Below, piece after piece: positions 1 through 5,054 of a stretch of 9,264 nt of DNA. How positions within the stretch are numbered: position 1 is the first letter of the stretch; the number at the start of each line of letters is the position of its first letter. The stretch covers positions 1 to 9,264 of the forward strand of contig CALMLK010000196.1 of NCBI GenBank assembly GCA_937868035.1, written 5' to 3'. The notes under the pieces were generated by a model that ran no database searches, was not told the origin of the DNA, and was given only the letters and a program-made list of their open reading frames with translations. A program made the position numbers and the translations under genes. Source of the stretch: an uncultured Alphaproteobacteria bacterium (GTDB lineage Bacteria > Pseudomonadota > Alphaproteobacteria > Rhizobiales > Aestuariivirgaceae).

Positions 1-499
1 GCTGGTCCAGTTGCGAGGCAACGGGATTTGCCCTGCCGGTCTCCGGCATGGTCTGGCGCGAGATCATGAGGTCCAGCGTCTTGATGCGGTCGAGAAGCCG
101 CAGCGAACGCTCAACGAGTTCGCCCAGTCCTTCGGGCAATTGCTCCGCACCCGGAATATCGGCACCGCGGCCGATGTCGGTGAGGCTGATGCGGTTCTTT
201 TCCTTGCGGGCTTCGTCGCTGCCCAGTTCGCCGGCGGCGATGGCGCGTTGCAGCAGCAGCCAGGAGGCCAACTGCATCAGCCGCGTGGTGAGGCGCATGC
301 TTTCGGTGGCGTAGGCGATGGCGCCGGAACGGTCGAGAAGTTTGCTGTCAGCCCGGCCCGGGCCGTCCAGATAGTTGGCGGTTTCCTCGACCAATCCCAT
401 GCCTTCCTTGAAGACTTTGTCGAACTGGTCCGAGCCTGTGAATTTCGTGAGAAAATCAACCGCGCCCCGGCCAATTCCTGAACCCGCCACATTCCCCAT
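1..499 (-). CDS. rcdA: RcdA/DUF1465 family cell-cycle protein, 3' end outside window
   Basis: Reading leftward from ATG 499 the frame stays open for 166 codons to the window edge. The protein begins MGNVAGSGIGRG. It contains the family's hallmark stretches KVFKEGMGLVEETANYLDGP (about residues 23-42) and YATESMRLTTRLMQLASWLL (about 57-76), followed by a helical C-terminal region, LVERSLRLLDRIKTLDLMIS. These match RcdA, the DUF1465 family. In Caulobacter RcdA is a cytoplasmic helical adaptor that works with CpdR and PopA to deliver CtrA and other substrates to ClpXP during the cell cycle. Family members are about 170-180 residues, so only a few codons should be missing. An AAGGGG ribosome-binding site (509-514) lies 9 nt before the ATG. 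The gene is preceded by a leftward terminator at 635-665, so it is probably transcribed from its own promoter. The role in this organism is inferred from the family. Confidence 0.9.
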   Translation of the reverse strand, partial: MGNVAGSGIGRGAVDFLTKFTGSDQFDKVFKEGMGLVEETANYLDGPGRADSKLLDRSGAIAYATESMRLTTRLMQLASWLLLQRAIAAGELGSDEARKEKNRISLTDIGRGADIPGAEQLPEGLGELVERSLRLLDRIKTLDLMISRQTMPETGRANPVASQLDQ

Positions 500-529
500 G
501 GTGAACAACCCCTTACTCACTTGTTTCGT

Positions 530-557
530 GTTTTAGCATTCCGCTTCGCATTGTCCA
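530..557 (-). promoter_or_regulatory. Possible rcdA promoter
   Basis: On the minus strand, TGGACA (552-557) is followed after 16 nt by TAAAAC (530-535). This is a plausible but imperfect sigma-70 type promoter about 30 nt upstream of the rcdA start. It lies downstream of the leftward terminator at 635-665, which means rcdA needs a promoter somewhere in 500-635. No CtrA-type TTAA pair is seen here. The call rests on pattern matching only. Confidence 0.3.
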
Positions 558-634
558 GCCGTCCGGGATGAACCATTCTGGGGCGGCCTGCCTGTGTCGA
601 AGAACAGGGGAGCAAGTCCGGGGCCATCGCGTGC

Positions 635-665
635 AAATAAAAAAAAGCCGCGGAAACCGCGGCTT
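635..665 (-). terminator. Rho-independent terminator, leftward
   Basis: AAGCCGCGG (645-653), loop AAA (654-656) and CCGCGGCTT (657-665) form a perfect 9-bp GC-rich stem. Read on the minus strand the stem runs directly into a U-rich tract (639-646 are all A on the plus strand, then TAAA). There is no T-tract on the plus-strand side (GAGTTCT), so it acts leftward only. It would end transcription from the DUF1192 gene and/or from the small RNA candidate at 638-741, and it insulates rcdA. Confidence 0.9.
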
Positions 666-741
666 GAGTTCTAACAGGGAGGCGTCAAACAGAGTGGACA
701 GAACCACTCAGAGAATCCGGATCGCTCCGGATTGACTGTTA
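638..741 (-). ncRNA. Candidate small RNA with three hairpins
   Basis: In a gap without a credible protein gene, the minus strand holds three consecutive hairpins. AATCCGGA/TCCGGATT (714-721/726-733) has a GCGA (GNRA-type) loop on this strand. GAGTGG/CCACTC (692-697/704-709) has a 6-nt loop. The 9-bp terminator hairpin (645-665) ends in a U-tract. Between the last two hairpins lies an unpaired stretch with CCUCCC, complementary to ribosome-binding sites. A promoter-like sequence sits immediately upstream (748-775). The combination of promoter, folded body, single-stranded C/U-rich segment and intrinsic terminator is typical of trans-acting small RNAs. I do not recognise it as a named family. 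The alternative is that it is simply the 3' untranslated region of the DUF1192 mRNA, or a small RNA processed from it. Confidence 0.45.
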
Positions 742-747
742 AGGTAA

Positions 748-775
748 ATGATAAAACTTGCTGAATGGTTAACAA
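748..775 (-). promoter_or_regulatory. Promoter-like sequence with CtrA-like half-site
   Basis: On the minus strand, TTGTTA (770-775) is followed after 16 nt by TATCAT (748-753), which places a start near 741 just before the first hairpin of the small RNA candidate. The -35 element overlaps TTAACCAT (minus strand, 765-772), which resembles the 8-mer half-site described for the cell-cycle regulator CtrA. A full TTAA-N7-TTAA site is not present. The promoter could serve the small RNA candidate. It lies downstream of the DUF1192 stop codon. Confidence 0.4.
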
Positions 776-820
776 AACCGGTGATTGCAGCCGGCCTTGC
801 CCCTTTTTCGGCCGCTGCGT

Positions 821-1006
821 TTACGATTTGAAGAAAGCATCCGCCGCCGCCTTGGAAGCCTTCTTCTTCGCGATTTCGGCCTTCAGCCGGGCGATTTCTC
901 CTTCAAAAGCAACGATGCGCAGCTCCAGTTCGGCAAGCGACACGGTGTCGAGCGGTTCGCCTGCAATGAGCATTGCTTTCGGTTTTGGTAAATCGTCGGG
1001 CTCCAT
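821..1006 (-). CDS. DUF1192 family small protein
   Basis: This is a small leftward gene of 61 residues, beginning MEPDDLPKPKAM and ending KAAADAFFKS. The order is an acidic N-terminus with a DDLP motif, a middle ending in LDTVSLAELELRI, and a C-terminal amphipathic helix with Glu/Lys alternation (about residues 34-56, likely coiled coil). This matches DUF1192, a family of about 60-residue alphaproteobacterial proteins of unknown function. ATG 1006 is chosen over the in-frame ATG 1018 because a strong GGAGG (1012-1016) lies 5 nt upstream of it, while ATG 1018 has no such site. The gene is divergent from the quinone oxidoreductase with only 66 bases between start codons. The minus-strand frame stays open far beyond the start (to about 2002), but that part is antisense to the oxidoreductase gene and is not coding. 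Confidence 0.82.
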   Translation of the reverse strand: MEPDDLPKPKAMLIAGEPLDTVSLAELELRIVAFEGEIARLKAEIAKKKASKAAADAFFKS

Positions 1007-1029
1007 GGCATCCTCCATTGCTTGCGGGA

Positions 1030-1058
1030 ATTCTGGCCCACAGATTAACCTTGGGCAA
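1030..1058 (-). promoter_or_regulatory. Possible promoter of the DUF1192 gene
   Basis: On the minus strand, TTGCCC (1053-1058) is followed after 17 nt by CAGAAT (1030-1035). This predicts transcription starting near 1023 with a leader of about 17 nt that carries the GGAGG site. Such a short leader fits ATG 1006 as the start. The divergent oxidoreductase promoter must overlap this stretch; TTGCGG (1022-1027), 17 nt, TTAACC (1045-1050) on the plus strand is a weak candidate. Confidence 0.35.
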
Positions 1059-1072
1059 GCTGCAGGAGAAAC

Positions 1073-2059
1073 ATGATGAAGATGAAGGTGATTGCCATTC
1101 GCGCCCCCGGCGGCCCCGACGAGCTGGTGCCAGCCGAACTGGACCGGCCTGCGCCTGCAGAGGGGCAGGTGCTGGTCAAGGTGGTGGCGGCGGGCGTCAA
1201 CCGTCCTGATGTGATGCAGCGCAAGGGCGCCTATCCCCCGCCACCCGGCGCGCCGACCACGCCGGGCCTGGAGATTGCGGGCCATGTGGTGGCGCTGGGC
1301 GAAGGTGTGACGCGCTGGAAGACGGGCGATGAAGTGTGCGCGCTGGTGCCCGGCGGCGGTTACGCGGAATATTGCATCGCCGCCGCCGACAACTGCCTGC
1401 CCGTGCCGAACGGCATGACCCTCACCGAAGCCGCAGCCTTGCCCGAAACCTATTTCACCGTGTGGACCAATGTCTTCGAGCGCGGCGGCTTGCGCGGCGG
1501 CGAGACATTTCTGGTGCATGGTGGCACCAGCGGCATTGGTTCCACGGCGATCATGCTGGCAACGGCATTTGGCGCCCGCGTCGTAGCCACGGCAGGTTCT
1601 GACGAAAAGTGTGCCGCTTGCCGGGAATTCGGCGCCAGCCTCGCCATCAACTACCGCACGCAGGATTTTGTCGCCGTGATGAAGGAGCAGGGCATCGCCG
1701 CCGACGTCATTCTCGACATGGTGGGCGGGGATTATGTGGAGCGCAATCTGAAGGCCGCCGCCATGCATGGCCGCATCGTGCAGATCGCGTTCCAGGAAGG
1801 CTCGCGCGTGCAGGCCGACCTCTTGCCCATCATGGTGAAACGCCTCACCTACACGGGCTCCACCCTGCGGCCGCGCAGCGTCGCGGAAAAGGCCGCGATT
1901 GCACGGGCGCTCGAGGAGAAGGTCTGGCCGCTGCTCGCCTCCGGGCGCTGCCGGCCCGCGATTCATGCGGCATTTCCGCTGGAAAAGGCTGCCGATGCGC
2001 ACGCCCTGATGGAAAGTTCAACCCACGTCGGCAAGATCGTCCTCACCGTGGGAAGCTGA
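1073..2059 (+). CDS. NAD(P)H quinone oxidoreductase, PIG3-like (zinc-free MDR)
   Basis: The product is 328 residues, of the medium-chain dehydrogenase/reductase superfamily. The N-terminal GroES-like domain has GVNRPDVMQRKGAYPPPPG (41-59) and GLEIAG (65-70). The Rossmann domain has the nucleotide-binding loop HGGTSGIGS (149-157) and the segment ILDMVGGDYVERNL. The zinc ligands of alcohol dehydrogenases are absent. Length and motifs fit the PIG3/quinone oxidoreductase family (TIGR02824-like), cytoplasmic NADPH-dependent reductases of quinones and related carbonyls. AGGAG (1064-1068) lies 4 nt before ATG 1073 and 7 nt before ATG 1076, so the true start may be the second ATG. The gene is followed after 100 bases by trcR. 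It is divergent from the DUF1192 gene. The natural substrate is not evident. Confidence 0.93.
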   Translation: MMKMKVIAIRAPGGPDELVPAELDRPAPAEGQVLVKVVAAGVNRPDVMQRKGAYPPPPGAPTTPGLEIAGHVVALGEGVTRWKTGDEVCALVPGGGYAEYCIAAADNCLPVPNGMTLTEAAALPETYFTVWTNVFERGGLRGGETFLVHGGTSGIGSTAIMLATAFGARVVATAGSDEKCAACREFGASLAINYRTQDFVAVMKEQGIAADVILDMVGGDYVERNLKAAAMHGRIVQIAFQEGSRVQADLLPIMVKRLTYTGSTLRPRSVAEKAAIARALEEKVWPLLASGRCRPAIHAAFPLEKAADAHALMESSTHVGKIVLTVGS

Positions 2060-2088
2060 TTGCCTTCGGGGCGGCAATCCCCTATAGG
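2058..2088 (+). promoter_or_regulatory. Probable trcR promoter with overlapping palindromes
   Basis: TTGCCT (2060-2065), 17 nt and TATAGG (2083-2088) give a good alphaproteobacterial housekeeping-type promoter, starting transcription near 2095. The -35 is embedded in a perfect 7-bp inverted repeat GATTGCC/GGCAATC (2058-2064/2073-2079), and the -10 in a 10-bp palindrome CCCTATAGGG (2080-2089). These could be operator sites. The first could alternatively be a weak hairpin after the oxidoreductase stop, although no T-tract follows it. Confidence 0.5.
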
Positions 2089-2159
2089 GACCGCCATCCC
2101 CGACAAGTTGTGTCCAAACAATTGGAGCCCGTGGAACGGTTCCGAAGGAGCGAAATATT

Positions 2160-2882
2160 ATGTCACGCCCACCCCTGATGCCGAAAGCCACCGCCGTTTG
2201 GCTGGTCGAGAACACGACGCTCACCTTCAAGCAGATCGCGGACTTCTGTCACCTGCATGAACTCGAAGTGAAGGGCATCGCCGATGGCGACGTCGCCACC
2301 GGTGTGAAGGGCCTTGATCCCGTCACCGGCGGTCAGCTCACGCGCGAGGAAATCGCCGAGGCCGAAGCCGACACCAGCCGCCCGCTCGCCATCCTGGAAT
2401 CGAAGGTCGATGTGCAGGTGAAGAAGTCGACGGCCGGCCCCCGCTACACGCCCGTCTCGCGCCGTGGCGACCGCCCGGACGCCATCGCCTGGCTCCTGCG
2501 CTATCACCCGGAACTGCCCGATGCCGCGATCATGAAGCTCGTCGGCACGACCAAGCACACGATCAACGCCGTGCGCGAGCGCAGCCACTGGAACATCTCG
2601 GCGATCAAACCGGTCGACCCCGTGTCGCTCGGTCTCTGCTCGCAGATCGATCTGGATTTCGCCGTGCAGAAGGCCGCGAACCGCAAGAAGATCAGCGGTG
2701 ACGCAGAATCCCCGCGCACGCTCATTCCTGCCGCCGAAGTGGAAGGCACGACAGCCCACCGCATGGCCATGGAAGAACGCGAAGCTGCTGCCGCCGCGGC
2801 AGGAAACGGCCGTGAGGCCGACCTCGATGCGGACTCGGTCTTCGCCAAGCTGAAGGGCATGAAGCAGGACGATCAGGAGTAA
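2160..2882 (+). CDS. trcR: Cell cycle transcriptional regulator TrcR (DUF1013)
   Basis: The product is 240 residues. The N-terminus LMPKATAVWLVENTTLTFKQ (6-25), continuing IADFCHLHELEVKGIADG, is the signature of DUF1013 and looks like a first helix-turn-helix. A linker, GLDPVTGGQLTREEIAEAEAD (51-71), follows. A second HTH-like segment, PDAIAWLLRYHPELPDAAIM (106-125), continues to about 144. The C-terminus is charged and Ala/Glu-rich, probably disordered. DUF1013 proteins were named TrcR in Caulobacter, where the protein tracks with RNA polymerase, supports CtrA-dependent cell-cycle transcription and affects antibiotic tolerance. AAGGAG (2145-2150) stands 9 nt before the ATG, and a palindrome GGAACGGTTCC (2133-2143) sits just upstream of it. 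The gene ends two bases before the next start codon, so it is the first gene of a two-gene unit. Confidence 0.93.
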   Translation: MSRPPLMPKATAVWLVENTTLTFKQIADFCHLHELEVKGIADGDVATGVKGLDPVTGGQLTREEIAEAEADTSRPLAILESKVDVQVKKSTAGPRYTPVSRRGDRPDAIAWLLRYHPELPDAAIMKLVGTTKHTINAVRERSHWNISAIKPVDPVSLGLCSQIDLDFAVQKAANRKKISGDAESPRTLIPAAEVEGTTAHRMAMEEREAAAAAAGNGREADLDADSVFAKLKGMKQDDQE

Positions 2883-2884
2883 GC

Positions 2885-3484
2885 ATGCGCATTCTCGCTG
2901 TGGGTGGAACCGGAACCGTCGGCAAGGCCGCCCTCAGCGACCTGCGCAAGCGCCATGAGATCATCACCGCAGGCCGCAGCACCGGTGATGTGAAAGTCGA
3001 TGTCATGGACGAGGCCTCCATTGAGGCCATGTTCAAGGCCTTGGGCGCCGTCGATGCGGTGGTCACGACCACCGGCCACGGCCACTTCGGACCCGTCGCC
3101 GACATGACCCCGCAGCAGTTCCGCAAGGGTGTGGAAGACAAGCTCATGGGCCAGATCAACGTGGCCCTGATTGCCATCCGTCACGTGAAGGATGGCGGCT
3201 CGATCACCATCACCAGCGGCGTCACCAACCGCGATTTCATCCGCAAGGGTGCCAACGCCGCGTCCATGAACGGCGCGCTGGACGACTTCGTGCGCGCCGC
3301 GGCGATTGAAATGCCGCGCGGCATTCGCATCAACTGCGTGAGCCCGGGGCTTCTTGAAGAATCGGCTGTGAAGTACGACGGCTTCTTTCCCGGCCATGTT
3401 CCCGTCACCTCGGCCCGCGTCGGCATCGCCTTCACCAAATGCGTGGAAGGCGCCATCAACGGCCAGGTGGTGACGGTCGACTAG
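2885..3484 (+). CDS. Short SDR-fold protein lacking the catalytic Tyr and Lys
   Basis: The product is 199 residues with a short-chain dehydrogenase/reductase fold. The dinucleotide loop is GGTGTVG (7-13). AITITSG-type strand 5 provides Ser111, and the late segment GIRINCVSPGLLEES (146-160) is typical of SDRs. At the classical YxxxK site the sequence reads NAASM (124-128), so Tyr is Asn and Lys is Met. Such proteins match the Lin1944-like SDR subgroup (cd11731), in which the active-site residues are missing and no function is known. It is shorter than classical SDRs (about 250). The start is 2 nt after the trcR stop, with AGGAG (2875-2879) 5 nt upstream inside the end of trcR, so it is surely cotranscribed and probably translationally coupled. 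It may be a nucleotide-binding sensor or a reductase with altered chemistry; both are inference. Confidence 0.88.
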   Translation: MRILAVGGTGTVGKAALSDLRKRHEIITAGRSTGDVKVDVMDEASIEAMFKALGAVDAVVTTTGHGHFGPVADMTPQQFRKGVEDKLMGQINVALIAIRHVKDGGSITITSGVTNRDFIRKGANAASMNGALDDFVRAAAIEMPRGIRINCVSPGLLEESAVKYDGFFPGHVPVTSARVGIAFTKCVEGAINGQVVTVD

Positions 3485-3502
3485 CCAGCCGCCAACCGCG
3501 CG

Positions 3503-4276
3503 TCACTCCGGCACAGGCACCGTGTAGTTCAGCGGCATGCGCGCGCCATCGACGTAGATGATCTGGCCCGACACATAGCTTGCATCGTCGGAGGCGAGGA
3601 ACGTCGCAACGCTCGCCACTTCCGAAGGCTCGCCCGGACGCCCCAGCGGGGTGCGCGACATGGCCCGCGTATAGGCCGCCTTGTCCTGCAATGTGGCAGT
3701 GAGCATGTCGGTGCGGATTGATCCCGGGCCGATGCCGTTCACACGGATGCCATGGGGCGCCAGCGCCAGTGCCGCAACGGCGGTCAGCTGCTTCACGCCG
3801 CCTTTCGACATGACGTAGGGCGCAATTGCCGGAATGGCGAGCGTGTCGTTGACCGATGACATGTTGACGATGGCCCCAGCCTTGCGGCCCGCCCGCACCT
3901 GCTTCACCATTTCGCGCGCCGCCGCCTGCAACATCAGGAACGAGCCCTTGAGGTTGATGTTGAGCACGCGGTCGTAATCCTCCTCGGTCAGATCAAGGAA
4001 ATCCTTCGCCAGCGAAACTCCGGCATTGTTGACGAGAATGTCGAGGCTGCCGTGGTCACGCACCACGGCGGACACGAGCGCATTCACATCCTTCGGCTTG
4101 GACACATCACAGTGATGATAGTTGGCGCGGATTCGGCTTGCTTCCTTCACGCCCATTTCGTCCAGCACGTCGCACATCACCACCCGGGCCCCTTCGGCAA
4201 CGAAGCGCTCGGCGATGGAAAGGCCGATTCCCTTGGCGGATCCGGTGATGACGGCAATGCGGTCCTTCAGCTTCAA
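3503..4276 (-). CDS. Classical SDR family oxidoreductase (TTG start)
   Basis: The product is 257 residues, a complete classical SDR. It has TGSAKGIG (11-18), Asp36 after strand 2 (suggesting NAD(H) preference), LVNNAG (81-86), catalytic Asn108, the Ser140/141 pair in NMSSVND, Tyr154 and Lys158 in YVMSK, then GIRVNGIGPGSIRTDM. The end DGARMPLNY carries the usual substrate-loop and dimer region. Likely a cytoplasmic dehydrogenase of a sugar, polyol or hydroxy acid. The start codon is TTG at 4274-4276: AGGAG (4283-4287) lies 6 nt upstream, there is no nearby in-frame ATG, and translation gives the normal N-terminus MKLKDRIAVITG. The ribosome-binding site overlaps the stop codon of the preceding SDR, so the two are coupled. 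It converges on the trcR operon with 18 bases between stop codons and no obvious terminator. Confidence 0.92.
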   Translation of the reverse strand: MKLKDRIAVITGSAKGIGLSIAERFVAEGARVVMCDVLDEMGVKEASRIRANYHHCDVSKPKDVNALVSAVVRDHGSLDILVNNAGVSLAKDFLDLTEEDYDRVLNINLKGSFLMLQAAAREMVKQVRAGRKAGAIVNMSSVNDTLAIPAIAPYVMSKGGVKQLTAVAALALAPHGIRVNGIGPGSIRTDMLTATLQDKAAYTRAMSRTPLGRPGEPSEVASVATFLASDDASYVSGQIIYVDGARMPLNYTVPVPE

Positions 4277-4285
4277 TTTGAGCTC

Positions 4286-5035
4286 CTAATGTCCATGAAA
4301 ATTGGCTGTCGCCGTCTCCATCAGCACCGACATGAAATGCACATGCCGGGCGCGCGAGAGGGCGCCGAGCGCGGTACCTACCACATCTTTGGTGGTAAGC
4401 CAGCTTGCCATATCGCGGGTTGCATCCCATTCCTTGGGGCTGAGTGGCGACAGGTCCTCGATGTTCGGCGGATAAAGCGCCGTCACCCGCACGCCCGTGC
4501 CACGCAGCTCTTGCCGCAGGCCATCCGTCAATCCCGTCTGTCCATGTTTTGATGCGATATAGGCGATGGACGCGCCTTGCAGCGGCACGTTGCTCATGCC
4601 GCTCACCGACACGACATTGACGATGTCGGCAGCGGGAGACGCCTTGAGCAGCGGCAGCAATCCGCGCGTCAGCAGAAGTGTACCCGTGACGTTGGCGGTG
4701 ATTGTCTGCTGGATCGCAAATGCATCATGCGAATCCATGGACCCCGACAGCCACATCGCGCCGTTGTTGATGAGAATGTCGAGCGGCTGGTTCTGGTCGC
4801 GCCAGGCCTTGGCGAAGAGCGTGACCTGCGAGACATCGGCGAGATCGAGCGCATGATATTCCGGCGCCGTGCCCGTGCGCAGGCGGATCGATTCCGCCAG
4901 GGCCGAAAGCGGTTCGATGTTGCGCGCGGTGAGGAAAAGCTTCGCGCCCATGTCGGCGAGGACCACGGCAAAGGCGGCTCCCAGGCCGCGCGCAGCACCC
5001 GTGATGAAGACGCGTTTCCCCTTGATCTGATCCAT
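4286..5035 (-). CDS. Classical SDR family oxidoreductase
   Basis: The product is 249 residues. It shows TGAARGLG (12-19), Arg38 at the end of strand 2 (TARN, suggesting NADP(H) preference), ALDLAD (62-67), INNGA (89-93), Asn115, Ser143/Ser145 in VVSVSG, Tyr159 and Lys163 in YIASK, and GVRVTALYPPNIEDL. The usual PG after strand 6 is PP. The catalytic tetrad is intact, so it should be an active reductase or dehydrogenase. Its differing cofactor signature from the downstream SDR suggests the two do different steps. GGAGG (5040-5044) lies 4 nt before the ATG. It sits between the MFS transporter gene (19 bases upstream) and the TTG-started SDR (stop and next start 9 bases apart), in one leftward transcription unit. 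The substrate is unknown; a sugar or polyol is inferred from the neighbours. Confidence 0.9.
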   Translation of the reverse strand: MDQIKGKRVFITGAARGLGAAFAVVLADMGAKLFLTARNIEPLSALAESIRLRTGTAPEYHALDLADVSQVTLFAKAWRDQNQPLDILINNGAMWLSGSMDSHDAFAIQQTITANVTGTLLLTRGLLPLLKASPAADIVNVVSVSGMSNVPLQGASIAYIASKHGQTGLTDGLRQELRGTGVRVTALYPPNIEDLSPLSPKEWDATRDMASWLTTKDVVGTALGALSRARHVHFMSVLMETATANFHGH

Positions 5036-5054
5036 CTCGCCTCCGTTGTGCGGA

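Larger units (their letters stand above)
500..820. other. Intergenic region between rcdA and the DUF1192 gene
   Basis: This stretch of 321 bases has no convincing protein gene. It holds the rcdA ribosome-binding site and possible promoter (500-560), about 75 bases in which I recognise nothing (560-634), the leftward terminator (635-665), two further hairpins (692-709 and 714-733), and a promoter-like sequence (748-775). The 776-820 part is the short untranslated tail after the DUF1192 stop codon. Confidence 0.7.

Noticed and set aside
513..707. Leftward 64-residue frame
   Set aside because: It runs through the strong terminator hairpin (635-665), has no convincing ribosome-binding site and resembles no family.
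677..735. Rightward mini-frame: GGGAGG (677-682), GTG at 694, 13 codons
   Set aside because: The spacing of 11 nt is long, the frame is tiny, and the GGGAGG is better explained as the complement of the CCUCCC segment of the leftward RNA.
765..1076. Rightward 103-residue frame
   Set aside because: It is antisense to the DUF1192 gene, with Ser/Ala-rich shadow composition and no ribosome-binding site.
1019..2002. Long leftward open frame continuing upstream of the DUF1192 start, up to about 393 residues in total
   Set aside because: It is exactly antisense to the well-conserved quinone oxidoreductase gene and its translation is His/Arg/Ala-rich without family motifs. Only the part from 1006 to 821 matches a protein family and has a ribosome-binding site.
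1609..2178. Rightward 189-residue frame overlapping the oxidoreductase gene and the trcR start
   Set aside because: It is an alternative-frame shadow: Arg/His-rich, no motifs, and both overlapping genes are firmly identified.
3485..3502. Possible terminator between the convergent genes
   Set aside because: Only 18 bases separate the stop codons and I see no stem with a T-tract on either strand.
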